Assembly: GCA_048268885.1 (NCBI GenBank)
Contig: JBLWUP010000018.1
Location: forward strand, 1 to 64,000
Reading direction: 5' to 3'
Source: Pelagibius sp048268885
Lineage (GTDB): Bacteria > Pseudomonadota > Alphaproteobacteria > Kiloniellales > Kiloniellaceae
Length of the DNA: 64,000 nt
Shown here: piece by piece, positions 53,862 through 63,634 of the stretch
Layout of the letters: each line of letters starts with the position of its first letter
How positions within the stretch are numbered: position 1 is the first letter of the stretch
Notes under the pieces: generated by a model
Database searches by the model: none
What the model was told of the DNA's origin: nothing
Seen by the model: the letters and a program-made list of their open reading frames with translations, nothing else
Made by a program: the position numbers and the translations under genes

Positions 53862-55154
53862 ATGACCAAAGCTTTCGCGCCAATCACCGCGCTGCTGCTA
53901 AGCGTGGCGCTGCTGCTGATGGGCAACGGCCTGCAGGGCACGCTGCTGCCGGTGCGCGCGAATATCGAGGCTTTCTCGGCCACCGATATCGGTATCCTCG
54001 GCTCGTCCTACTTCCTCGGCTTCGCCGGCGGGTGCCTCTACGGCCCGCGCCTCATCCGCCGCGCCGGCCACATCCGCGCCTTCGCCGCCCTGGTCGCCAT
54101 CGCCTCCTGCGTGGTGCTGGTGCACTCGCTTTTCCTCAATGCCTATCTCTGGTGGCTGTTGCGCGCCATGACCGGCTTCTGCTTCGCCGTGCTCTACATG
54201 ATCATCGAGAGCTGGCTGAACGAGAAGTCGACCAACCAGACCCGCGGCTTCATCTTCTCGCTCTACACCATCATCAATCTGACGGTGATCACCATCGGCC
54301 AGCTCATGCTCGGCCTCGACCACCCGGAAAACTTCCCGCTGTTCCTGCTGGCGTCGATCCTGGTGTCGCTGGCGGCGGTGCCCGTGGCCCTGACCAAGGC
54401 CGAAGCCCCCGCCCCGGTGCAGTCCGTCCACATCCGCCTGAAGCATCTCTACAAGCTGTCGCCCGTCGGGGTCATCGGCTGTCTGGCGGTCGGGCTGGCC
54501 AACGGCTCCTTCTGGGCCCTCGCCCCGGTGTTCGCCCAGGACAAGGGCGCCAACCCCTGGGGCGTCGCCATCTTCATGAGCACCGCGGTGATCGCCGGCG
54601 CCCTCGGCCAATGGCCGCTGGGACGCCTATCCGACAAGATGGACCGGCGCCGCATTATCATTGCCGCGGCCTGCGGCTCCGCCGCCGCCGGACTGACCTT
54701 CGCCATCTGGTCGCCGGACTGGAGCGTCGCCCTGCTCGGCGTGGTCGGCCTGTTCGGCCTGTTCGCCTTCCCGCTGTACGGGCTCTGCGTCGCGCATATG
54801 AACGACTACGTGGAGCCGGACGGCTACGTGGAGGCGGCCAGTGGCCTTCTGCTGGTCTTCGCCCTGGGCGCCGTCGTCGGACCGATCGTCACCTCGACAC
54901 TGACGCGCTTCTTCGGCCCGGATGCCCTCTTCGCCATGACCGCCACGGTGCAGCTCTGCCTCGCCGCCTTCGCGCTGCACCGCATGCGCCAGCGCGCGCC
55001 GGCGCCGGAAGAAGAGCATGTCTCCTTCAGCGAGTCGCTGACCCTCGCCCAGACGGTCTCCACGGTGGACACCTTAAGTGAACAGGAGGGGAGCGCGCAC
55101 GAGGCCCCCACAGGCGAGAGCCCCGCAGCGCCGCCCGACGGCCGCGCGAAGTGA
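53862..55154 (+). CDS. MFS transporter (YcaD-like)
   Basis: 430-aa major facilitator with 12 predicted TM helices and a polar 55-residue C-terminal tail. GSSYFLGFAGGCLYGPRLIRRAGHIRAFA is the first A-like motif; RAMTGFCFAVLYMIIESWLNEKSTNQTRG matches the YcaD/TagA group; GQWPLGRLSDKMDRRRIII is the second-half motif. Substrate unknown. 89 bp after parE; convergent with the alpha/beta hydrolase gene, 16 bp apart. Confidence 0.9.
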   Translation: MTKAFAPITALLLSVALLLMGNGLQGTLLPVRANIEAFSATDIGILGSSYFLGFAGGCLYGPRLIRRAGHIRAFAALVAIASCVVLVHSLFLNAYLWWLLRAMTGFCFAVLYMIIESWLNEKSTNQTRGFIFSLYTIINLTVITIGQLMLGLDHPENFPLFLLASILVSLAAVPVALTKAEAPAPVQSVHIRLKHLYKLSPVGVIGCLAVGLANGSFWALAPVFAQDKGANPWGVAIFMSTAVIAGALGQWPLGRLSDKMDRRRIIIAAACGSAAAGLTFAIWSPDWSVALLGVVGLFGLFAFPLYGLCVAHMNDYVEPDGYVEAASGLLLVFALGAVVGPIVTSTLTRFFGPDALFAMTATVQLCLAAFALHRMRQRAPAPEEEHVSFSESLTLAQTVSTVDTLSEQEGSAHEAPTGESPAAPPDGRAK

Positions 55155-55170
55155 CCCAAGTGTGTGGGAA

Positions 55171-55878
55171 TTATTCCTCGGCCTGAAGCCAGCGCCGCAT
55201 CGCTTGGTTGACCTCCTCGGGCCGCTCCAGGGTCGCGAGGTGACCGCAATCCTCGACAACCACGAGCCGCGCCCCCGCGATCCCCGCGGCCATGGCCTTG
55301 TGATCCTCCAGGGGCGTCAAGGCGTCCTCACGGCCGCAGAGCACCAGGGTCGGCACCCGAATGGTCACCAGGGTGGCGCTTTGGTCGCGGCGGCCCATGA
55401 TGGCGCGCTGCTGCCGGATGAAGGCCTCCTTGCCGACGTGCTGGGCCATGGCGGTGACGGTGTCCGTCAGCTCCCGGTCCTCCAGGCGGTCTTCGTGAAG
55501 GAACAGCGGCAGCAGGCGCGGGGTCACCCCCTTGAACTGTCCCTTCTCCGCCAGCTCGATGAGGCCGCGCCGGCGCTTGCTCTCCTCGGCCTCGTCGGCC
55601 TGCGCGCGGGTATCCAGCAGCGCCAGGCGCGTCACCCGCTCCGGCGCCCGGGCCATGATCTCCAGGGCGACATAGCCGCCCATGGAGAGCCCCGCCACGG
55701 CGAAACGCGCCGGCATGGCCGCCAGCACGCTCTCGGCCATGGCCTCGATGCTGTCCTGTGTCGTGAAATCGGCGACCCAGCACTCGGCCAGGCCGGACAG
55801 GTCGGCGAGCTGCGGCTGCCACAAGGCGGCGTCGCACAGCAATCCGGGCAGCAGCGCGAGAGGGACTCTATCGGTCAT
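55171..55878 (-). CDS. Alpha/beta-fold hydrolase
   Basis: 235-aa hydrolase of the small esterase/lactonase type. Nucleophile elbow AGLSMGGYVALEIMARAPERV, acid in LVLCGREDALTPLEDHKAM, base His in VVEDCGHLATLERPEEVNQAMRRWL; oxyanion region LPGLLCDAALWQPQL. Start chosen at MTDRVPLALLPG (55878); an in-frame extension upstream has no family character. Substrate not known. Confidence 0.92.
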   Translation of the reverse strand: MTDRVPLALLPGLLCDAALWQPQLADLSGLAECWVADFTTQDSIEAMAESVLAAMPARFAVAGLSMGGYVALEIMARAPERVTRLALLDTRAQADEAEESKRRRGLIELAEKGQFKGVTPRLLPLFLHEDRLEDRELTDTVTAMAQHVGKEAFIRQQRAIMGRRDQSATLVTIRVPTLVLCGREDALTPLEDHKAMAAGIAGARLVVVEDCGHLATLERPEEVNQAMRRWLQAEE

Positions 55879-55938
55879 GGGGGCATATCTTCGGTGGGGT
55901 GTCACGGCCGGCGGGACGCCCATTCTGGGCGATTCTGG

Positions 55939-56502
55939 TCAGGGCGACAACGACGCTCCCCGCGCTCCGGCCGCTTCTTTTAAACCATCGATCACCGCGG
56001 CACTGTCGGTGATCTCGGCCCCGGCCCGGGCCATGCGCGCCAGGGCAAGGCGGCGGTTGAGATCAACCCGCGAGGCCACGGCATCGCCGACCACCGTCAC
56101 CCCGATGCCCGCCGCCAGCAGCGCCAGCACGCTCTGCAGGACGCAGACGTGCGCCTCCATCCCCGCGACGATGCAGCGGCCGATGCCGCCCGCCTGCAGG
56201 GCCTGCCGGAACGCGGGCTCGCGGGGCGCGGCGAAGTGGATCTTCTCGAACACCTCCCCGGGCCGCAGCAGGCCGCGCAGCTCGGACAGCGTCGGCCCCA
56301 ACCCACGCGAATACTGTTCGGTGGCAAGTATCGGCAAATCGGATTGTCGGGCTTTTTCTATGAGGGCGCCGATCCGCGGCACCGCCTGGGGGGTATCGGG
56401 TATCGCCGGGGCCAGCCGTTCCTGAACATCGACCAAGAGTAGTGCCGCCCCCTTGAAAGCGCCCTTTAGCTGCACCATCTCTCTATCAGAAATATTAACC
56501 AT
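55939..56502 (-). CDS. Isochorismatase-like cysteine hydrolase
   Basis: About 187 aa, cysteine hydrolase fold. Catalytic Asp in ALLLVDVQERLAPAI, Lys in FEKIHFAAPREP, Cys in VAGMEAHVCVLQSVLALL. This pattern fits YcaC/MAR1-type members rather than true isochorismatases, and no enterobactin-like genes are near; the substrate is unknown. Start uncertain: ATG 56502 (MVNISDREM) or ATG 56478 (MVQLKGAF). 60 bp downstream of the alpha/beta hydrolase start side, same strand. Confidence 0.9.
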   Translation of the reverse strand: MVNISDREMVQLKGAFKGAALLLVDVQERLAPAIPDTPQAVPRIGALIEKARQSDLPILATEQYSRGLGPTLSELRGLLRPGEVFEKIHFAAPREPAFRQALQAGGIGRCIVAGMEAHVCVLQSVLALLAAGIGVTVVGDAVASRVDLNRRLALARMARAGAEITDSAAVIDGLKEAAGARGASLSP

Positions 56503-56592
56503 ATAAGTCGCAGGATATAGGAAGAATATTTTAAGGCTAGCGGCTGGGGCTTGATACGCCAAAGAATTTCGGCAGTTAAGAACCAGTTATGA

Positions 56593-56620
56593 TTGACAAC
56601 GCAGGCCTAAATCCTATGAT
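56593..56620 (+). promoter_or_regulatory. Sigma-70 promoter of the DEAD-box helicase gene
   Basis: TTGACA (56593-56598), 16-nt spacer, TATGAT (56615-56620): 11 of 12 consensus bases. Predicted start near 56627, leader about 58 nt. Confidence 0.7.
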
Positions 56621-56630
56621 CCGGCCAAGT

Positions 56631-56653
56631 TCGATTGCTAGAAGTTCAATCGA
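56631..56653 (+). other. Hairpin in the helicase 5' leader
   Basis: TCGATTG, 9-nt loop, CAATCGA, located right at the predicted mRNA 5' end and 31 nt before the start codon. Possible temperature or autoregulatory structure, as in other cold-induced helicase leaders; inference only. Confidence 0.4.
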
Positions 56654-56684
56654 CAAAGCGACCCCAAACTGAAATACGGATTGC

Positions 56685-58243
<1,559 letters not shown>

Positions 58244-58247
<4 letters not shown>

Positions 58248-58813
58248 CCCGGCTTTTTTCCGATTTCTCTGATCATGCAGACGCGCGGCCCCTGCGCGTC
58301 CACGCCGCGCGCCCTTTCGGCGGCGCGCACCGCCCTGACCTCGGGGCCGGCCTCTGATTCGTCAAGCAGACCGAAACCCAGGCGCTCGTAATAGGGCCGG
58401 TTCCAGGGGACGTCGCGGAAAGTCGTGAGGCGCAGACTGCGGCAGCCCAGCGCCGCCGCCCAGGCCTCCACCGCATCGATCAGCCGTAGCGACAAGCGCC
58501 GGCCCGCGTGGTCCGGATGAACCGAGATTTCGGCGAGGAAGCCCTCGCCGTCGCGCATCTCGGCAATGGCGAGGCCGACCACGGTGGCGCCACGTTCTGA
58601 CACGCCCCCCGCCCGCAGAACCTCGACCACCCAAAGCCGCCCTTCGGCGACCGGCGTCAGGTAGGTCTCCGCACTGGTCGGACGCCCGCCGGCGATGGCG
58701 CCCAGGCCGATGCCGGCAAAGCGCGCCGCGGCGGCATACTCCACAGCGCCCAGCACCGGCGCATCCGCCGCGCAGGCGGGCCGGACGCGGTAGATTGCGG
58801 CGCGATCGCTCAT
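58244..58813 (-). CDS. GNAT family N-acetyltransferase
   Basis: 189 aa, single acetyltransferase domain. GLAIAEMRDGEGFLAEISVHPDHAGRRLSLRLIDAVEAWAAALGCRSLRLTTFRDVPWNRPYYERLGF contains the acetyl-CoA motif A (here HPDHAGRRLSLRL) and motif B Y-ERLGF. Acceptor substrate unknown. Overlaps the helicase gene by 4 nt tail to tail. Confidence 0.9.
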
Positions 58814-58897
58814 TCTTGGGCCTCGCCCGGCAAGCCGCTATGATGGGGTCCGCAGATTCGATCCCCGCAGCGGCCGGGTGAAAGGCGATAGGGCGAC

Positions 58898-59140
58898 ATG
58901 CAGACCATCTTCATCATGATCAAGTGCGATCTCGGCAAGGCCTATTCCGTGGCCGACGAACTGGTCCAGGACGTCGAGCAGGTCTCGGAGGTTCATTCGA
59001 CCTCGGGCCAGTACGACCTTCTGGTCAAATGCTATCTCGACGACGGCGCCGACATCGGCCATTTCGTCAACGAGCATATCCAGACCCTGCCCGGCATCAA
59101 GGACACCTTCACCCTGATCGGCTTCAAGGCCTTCTCCTAG
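58898..59140 (+). CDS. Stand-alone Lrp/AsnC ligand-binding (RAM) domain protein
   Basis: 80-aa protein made only of the alpha-beta effector-binding domain of Lrp/AsnC regulators: FIMIKCDLGKAYSVADELVQDVEQVSEVHSTSGQYDLLVKCYLDDGADIGHFVNEHIQTLPGIKDTFTLIGFKAF. It lacks the DNA-binding HTH. Such stand-alone RAM proteins bind amino acids and may modulate full-length Lrp proteins. Single gene, divergent from the GNAT gene. Confidence 0.92.
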   Translation: MQTIFIMIKCDLGKAYSVADELVQDVEQVSEVHSTSGQYDLLVKCYLDDGADIGHFVNEHIQTLPGIKDTFTLIGFKAFS

Positions 59141-59163
59141 CGCTCAAGAGAGCGGCCGGCTGT

Positions 59164-59631
59164 TCACACGCTGCGGATGGTCACGGCCTTGCCGTCGGCA
59201 CCGGCGGTGCGGACCCAGGCGCTGAGCTGCCGCAGCATCCCGGTGAAGGCCTGCCGCTCCGCCGGCCAGTCGCGCAGCGAATTGAACTGGGTGTAGCCGT
59301 AGCTCGCGGTGTATGGCCAGATCGCCTTGGGGCTGTCGGCATGGGATATCTGACGCGCGGCCTCTTCCAGGTCCTCGGCCAAACGCCCGATGGCGTCGCC
59401 CGTGACGGTGGTGACCCGCTGCTTCACCGAGAAGGCCCCGACGAGAAGAACCAGCGCCTCGAAGACGTCGCCGTCCATGTAGAGCGAGTCTTCCGACCAG
59501 CGCGCGCCCTGCTCCGGTCCGGGATAGAACTCGGCAAGGTAGCCGCCGATACCTGGTCTGTAGGGGATCAAGCCGAGCTGCATGCCCACATCTTGGCGCA
59601 GTCCCACCGGCCCGCGCAACGATGCCGCCAC
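59164..59631 (-). CDS. Protein of unknown function
   Basis: Up to 155 aa, not recognised. Visible stretches: MQLGLIPYRPGIGGYLAEFYPGPEQGARWSEDSLYMDGDVFEALVLLVGAF and IWPYTASYGYTQFNSLRDWPAERQAFTGMLRQLSAWV. No signal peptide or TM from the ATG start; mostly helical with aromatic-rich patches. Two starts are possible: GTG 59631 or ATG 59583, and the latter gives the more ordinary N-terminus. Upstream neighbour is cytochrome P460 on the same strand. Confidence 0.65.
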   Translation of the reverse strand: MAASLRGPVGLRQDVGMQLGLIPYRPGIGGYLAEFYPGPEQGARWSEDSLYMDGDVFEALVLLVGAFSVKQRVTTVTGDAIGRLAEDLEEAARQISHADSPKAIWPYTASYGYTQFNSLRDWPAERQAFTGMLRQLSAWVRTAGADGKAVTIRSV

Positions 59632-59670
59632 CCTGCCCGAAACCTTCCAGGCCCAAATGTGAGGCGGGCC

Positions 59671-60351
59671 TCAGAAGTTCGGGCGAAAGGCCGGCGGCAC
59701 GAAGAACAGATGGTCCTGCTCTTCCTGGGCCAGATGGCAGGCGATGCAGAACTCGACCCGCTCGGCGTCCGGCCCGCCGGTGCGTCCGGCCAGCTCGCCG
59801 GCGGCCGTCACCATGCTGTAGCGCCAGTCGCCGGTCACGTAGTTGAAGCCCGCCGGCATCTTCTCCATCAAGAACAAGGGGCCGGGCTGGATGTCGCCCG
59901 CCTGCGTGACCACGAAGCTGTCCTTGGCGACGACGGCGCCGACCGGCAGGCGTCCGGCCCGCTCGGCCTCGCCATAGGATTCAGCGATCCCGTTGGCGTA
60001 GTTGTTCACGAAGCGGCGTCCGTGGGTCATGGAGCCATAGGGCAGAGTGTTGAACTTCTTCCAGGCCTGGTAGCTGCCGGCAGAGGGATCGCCGCTGGCC
60101 GCGTAGCGCCGCGCCAGCGCCGGCCGCAAGTCGTCGTAGACCGTCTGGGCGTCCGCCGGCGAAAGCGCGGCGGGATCGGCCACACGAAAGTGCCGGCGCG
60201 GGTTTTCCGGCGGGCCGCTGAAGGTCTGGATCGGGGGCTCCGCCGTGATCTGCGGATCGACGGGCCCCGTCTGCGCCAAGCCGCCCGCGGCAAAAGCCAC
60301 GGCGGTAACGGCCGCCACGACGGCGGCTGAGATGAGGTGCGGCGGCGTCAT
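59671..60351 (-). CDS. Cytochrome P460 family protein
   Basis: 226 aa with signal peptide (MTPPHLISAAVVAAVTAVAFAAGGLAQTG). SYQAWKKFNTLPYGSMTHGRRFVNNYAN, PVGAVVAKDSFVV, FLMEKMPAGFNYVTGDWRYSMV and the C-terminal heme motif CIACH match the P460 family, in which a Lys can cross-link to the c-type heme. Members oxidise hydroxylamine or detoxify NO. The only family-like neighbour is an unknown protein; no ammonia oxidation genes in the window. Start at 60351, after which the signal peptide begins. Confidence 0.9.
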   Translation of the reverse strand: MTPPHLISAAVVAAVTAVAFAAGGLAQTGPVDPQITAEPPIQTFSGPPENPRRHFRVADPAALSPADAQTVYDDLRPALARRYAASGDPSAGSYQAWKKFNTLPYGSMTHGRRFVNNYANGIAESYGEAERAGRLPVGAVVAKDSFVVTQAGDIQPGPLFLMEKMPAGFNYVTGDWRYSMVTAAGELAGRTGGPDAERVEFCIACHLAQEEQDHLFFVPPAFRPNF

Positions 60352-60559
60352 CTGCAACTCCTTCCTCGATGACCGCTCCCCTGCTCTACGGTCTTGATTT
60401 TCTTGTGATATAGGCGGTCTTTCGCTCACGACCCATCAAACGATCGTGACGCTGGAACTTCTCTAAAGAACGGCGGCCCCTGTTCGGGAAAAGGCGTTTC
60501 GGCTTGCGCGAAACCGACGCAGGCGATAGCTGCTGTCGTCCCGATCCGATGCAGGTGTC

Positions 60560-61738
60560 ATGTCTCCGCAGGCGCTTTCCCTCCGCTTCGCCTTTTACTA
60601 CGGCGCCGTCTTCCTGGCCGTCGGCTGCTACCTGCCGTTCTGGCCGCTGTGGCTGGAAGCGCGCGGACTGGCTGGCGGCGAGATCGGGCTGCTGCTGGCG
60701 CTGGCGGCCTGGGTCAAGGTGATCGCGAGCCCGGCCCTGGCACACCTCTCCGACCGTGCCGGCTGGGGCAAGGGGACCATCGTGCTCCTGGCCTGTGTCA
60801 GCCTCTTCGCCTTCGCGGGCTTCCTGCCGGCCCAGGGCTTCGCCTGGGTCCTGGCGGTACAGATCCTGGTCGCCGCCAGCTTCCCGCTGCTGATCCCGTT
60901 GGGCGAAAGCCAGACCATGGCCGCCGTCTATCGCCATTCGCTGGACTACGGCCGCATCCGCCTCTGGGGCAGCCTGGCCTTTATCCTCGGCAGCCTCGCG
61001 GCCGGCAGGCTGATCGGCGCTTTCAGCGCCGAATGGGTGCTGTGGCTGATCCTGGCCGCCCTGATGCTGACCGTCGGGGCAGCGGTGCGCCTGCCGCGCA
61101 CGACCTTGGCATCGCCGGAGAACGAGCCGGCAGAGGACCGGTCCCTCGGCCGCCTGCTCGGCCTGCTGCGGCGCCCCGGCCTGGTCATTTTTCTGCTGTC
61201 GGCCGGGCTGACCCAGGCGAGCCACGCCGCCTACTACGGCTTTTCCAGTCTGCACTGGCGGGCCAACGGGATCGGAGAGACCACCATCGCCCTGCTCTGG
61301 GCCGAAGGCGTGGTGGCTGAAATCCTGTTCTTTGCGGCCAGCCGGCACCTGACGCGGCGCTTCTCGCCGGTGGCCCTGCTGGCCGGGGCCGGCCTGCTCG
61401 GCGGCCTGCGCTGGGCGGTGACGGCGGCCAGCAGCGACCTCGCGCTCCTGGCCGCGGTGCAGACCCTGCACGCCGCCACCTTTGCCGCCACCCACCTGGC
61501 GGCCATGCACTACATCACGCGGGCCACGCCGGCCGGCCTCGCCGCTTCGATGCAGAGTTTCTACTCGGCGCTTTCCGGCGGGCTGGCCATGGGCGGCGCC
61601 ATGCTGCTCGCCGGGCGGCTCTACGAGATGAACCCCAGTACCGCGTTTATCGGCATGTCCATCCTCGCCCTGGCCGCCGGCGGTCTCGCCCTGCTGGCCG
61701 GACGGCTGGCCGGTCCGGCCCGGCGGGAAGTGGTGTGA
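60560..61738 (+). CDS. MFS transporter (MFS_1-like, HcaT/LacY-related)
   Basis: 392 aa with 12 TM helices. LRFAFYYGAVFLAVGCYLPFWPLWLEARGLAGGEIGLLLA is the start typical of the 3-phenylpropionate/lacY-like MFS subgroup; RIRLWGSLAFILGSLAAGRLIG and AASMQSFYSALSGGLAMGGAMLLAGRLYE are characteristic later segments. Substrate unknown. Divergent from cytochrome P460, convergent with upp (6 bp apart). Confidence 0.88.
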   Translation: MSPQALSLRFAFYYGAVFLAVGCYLPFWPLWLEARGLAGGEIGLLLALAAWVKVIASPALAHLSDRAGWGKGTIVLLACVSLFAFAGFLPAQGFAWVLAVQILVAASFPLLIPLGESQTMAAVYRHSLDYGRIRLWGSLAFILGSLAAGRLIGAFSAEWVLWLILAALMLTVGAAVRLPRTTLASPENEPAEDRSLGRLLGLLRRPGLVIFLLSAGLTQASHAAYYGFSSLHWRANGIGETTIALLWAEGVVAEILFFAASRHLTRRFSPVALLAGAGLLGGLRWAVTAASSDLALLAAVQTLHAATFAATHLAAMHYITRATPAGLAASMQSFYSALSGGLAMGGAMLLAGRLYEMNPSTAFIGMSILALAAGGLALLAGRLAGPARREVV

Positions 61739-61744
61739 GAGCGG

Positions 61745-62389
61745 CTACTTGGTGCCGAAGATGCGGTCGCCGGCGTCGCCCAGACCGGGGACGATGTAGC
61801 CCTTCTCGTTCAGCTTTTCGTCCACCGCCGCGGTGAAGATCGGCACATCGGGATGGGCCCTGCGCAGCTCGGCCACCCCTTCCGGCGCGGCCACCAGACA
61901 GACGAAGCTGATGTCCTTGGCGCCGTCGCGCTTCAGCATGTCGAGAGCCGCCACGGCGGTATGGCCGGTCGCCAGCATGGGATCGACCACGATGGTCAGC
62001 CGGTCGCCCATGTCCTGGGGCACCTTGTAGTAGTATTCGACGGGCTGCAGGGTCTTGGGGTCGCGGTAGAGGCCGACGTGGCCGACGGAGGCCGAGGGAA
62101 TGAGGTCGAGCATGCCGTCCAGCAGGCCGTTGCCGGCGCGCAGGATGGTGATCAGGCAGGGCTCCGGACGGGCCAGCATGGGCGCGGACGTTTTCGCCAC
62201 CGGCGTTTCCACCTCGACCTGTTTCAACGCCAGGTGCCGGGTGACCTCGTAGGCCAGCAGCAGGCTGATCTCGCGCAGCAGACGCCGGAACTCCGGCAGC
62301 GCGGTGTCCTTTTCCCGCATGATCGTCAGTTTGTGCTGCACCAGGGGATGGTCGACGACGGTTGCCTCGGGGGTCACGTCTGGCTGCAT
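61745..62389 (-). CDS. upp: Uracil phosphoribosyltransferase
   Basis: 214-aa salvage enzyme making UMP from uracil and PRPP. VVDHPLVQHKLTIMREKDTALPEFRRLLREIS, PCLITILRAGNGLLDGMLDLIPSASVGHVGLYRD and the PRPP loop VVDPMLATGHTAVAALDMLKRDGA are diagnostic, with the uracil-binding GYIVPGLGDAGDRIFGTK C-terminus. Start MQPDVTPEATV at 62389 with AGGGA upstream; a longer in-frame reading is rejected. Confidence 0.97.
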   Translation of the reverse strand: MQPDVTPEATVVDHPLVQHKLTIMREKDTALPEFRRLLREISLLLAYEVTRHLALKQVEVETPVAKTSAPMLARPEPCLITILRAGNGLLDGMLDLIPSASVGHVGLYRDPKTLQPVEYYYKVPQDMGDRLTIVVDPMLATGHTAVAALDMLKRDGAKDISFVCLVAAPEGVAELRRAHPDVPIFTAAVDEKLNEKGYIVPGLGDAGDRIFGTK

Positions 62390-62660
62390 GTCCCTGCCTT
62401 TTCCTTGCTTCTTCCGGGTTATTCGGCTGCCAGGAGTGTTAGAAGACCGGGACGATTCTGTCGAGCCTCTTGCTGGCCGGCCCTGCCGCATGCGGCCCGC
62501 CCGCCTGCCGTGCCCCAGAAATGTTCCGGCCGGGGGACTAAAACTCGGCCCGCCCCCACCCATGTATCGGAGGTTCTTGTTCAAGCCGCCGGGTCCCGGG
62601 ATGGCCATCAGTGCCGGAGGGACCGGACCGCTTTCAAGTCCGTCCTAAAGGCCCGAAACC

Positions 62661-63629
62661 GTGCGCCGCCTGCGGCTTATCTTCGACAACGCCGACTTCC
62701 GCTTCATGCATTGGCGGAAAGTGGCCTTCGCCCTCACCCTCGTCATCACCCTCGCCTCGCTCGGGTCGCTCTGGATACAGGGGCTCAACCTCGGCGTCGA
62801 CTACGCCGGCGGCATCCTCATCGAAGCCCGCGCGCTGTCGCCTTTCGATCTGGCGACGCTGCGCAGCCAGCTCGCCACGCTGAACCTCGGCGATGTCGTG
62901 CTGCAAGCCTTCGACGGGTCCCAGGACGTGCTGATCCGCTTCCAGGAGCAGCCCGGCGGTCCCGAAGCCCAGCAGTTCGCCGTCGCGGCCGTGAAGTCCA
63001 TGCTGGCCCCGGCCTTCGAGATCCGGCGGACCGAGTACATCGGCCCGCAAGTGAGCCACGAACTGCTGCGTGATGGCCTGCTGGCCGCACTGCTGGCGGT
63101 CGTCCTGATCGGCATCTACGTCTGGTTCCGCTTCGAATGGCAGTTCGGCCTGGCCGCCGTGATCACCACCTTCCACGACGTGATCGCGACCTTCGGGCTG
63201 TTCTCGCTCTTCCAGCTTGACTTCAACCTGACCATCCTGGCGGCGCTCCTGACCATCGCCGGCTATTCGATCAATGACACGGTCGTCGTGTTCGACCGCG
63301 TGCGCGAGAACCTGCGGGTCTACAAGTCCATGCCGCTGACCCGGCTCATCGACCGCAGCGTCAACCAGACCCTGACCCGCACGCTGATGACCAGCGGGAC
63401 CACCATGCTCGCCGTGCTGGCGCTGCTGTTCCTGGGCGGGCCGGTGCTGCGCAACTTCTCCCTGGCCTTGGCCTGGGGACTGATCATCGGCACCTACTCC
63501 AGCATCTTCGTCGCCTCGGCGCTGCTGCTCCACCTCCCCTCCCTGCGCCGCAGCGAGGAAGCCACCGAAACAGAGGAAAGCGTCAAGACTGCAGGCGCCG
63601 CCCCCCTGCGTCCTTCCGGGGAGGACTGA
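62661..63629 (+). CDS. secF: Protein translocase subunit SecF
   Basis: 322-aa RND-type inner membrane protein that helps SecYEG export using the proton motive force. GLNLGVDYAGGILIEAR matches the P1 start, YIGPQVSHELLRDGLLAALLAVVLIGIYVWFRFEWQF TM2-3, and LTIAGYSINDTVVVFDRVRENLR the TM4 signature; six TMs in all. GTG start at 62661 after AAAGG. Odd: the usual secD partner does not precede it; upp is divergent 270 bp upstream. Confidence 0.95.
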   Translation: MRRLRLIFDNADFRFMHWRKVAFALTLVITLASLGSLWIQGLNLGVDYAGGILIEARALSPFDLATLRSQLATLNLGDVVLQAFDGSQDVLIRFQEQPGGPEAQQFAVAAVKSMLAPAFEIRRTEYIGPQVSHELLRDGLLAALLAVVLIGIYVWFRFEWQFGLAAVITTFHDVIATFGLFSLFQLDFNLTILAALLTIAGYSINDTVVVFDRVRENLRVYKSMPLTRLIDRSVNQTLTRTLMTSGTTMLAVLALLFLGGPVLRNFSLALAWGLIIGTYSSIFVASALLLHLPSLRRSEEATETEESVKTAGAAPLRPSGED

Positions 63630-63634
63630 CGTCC

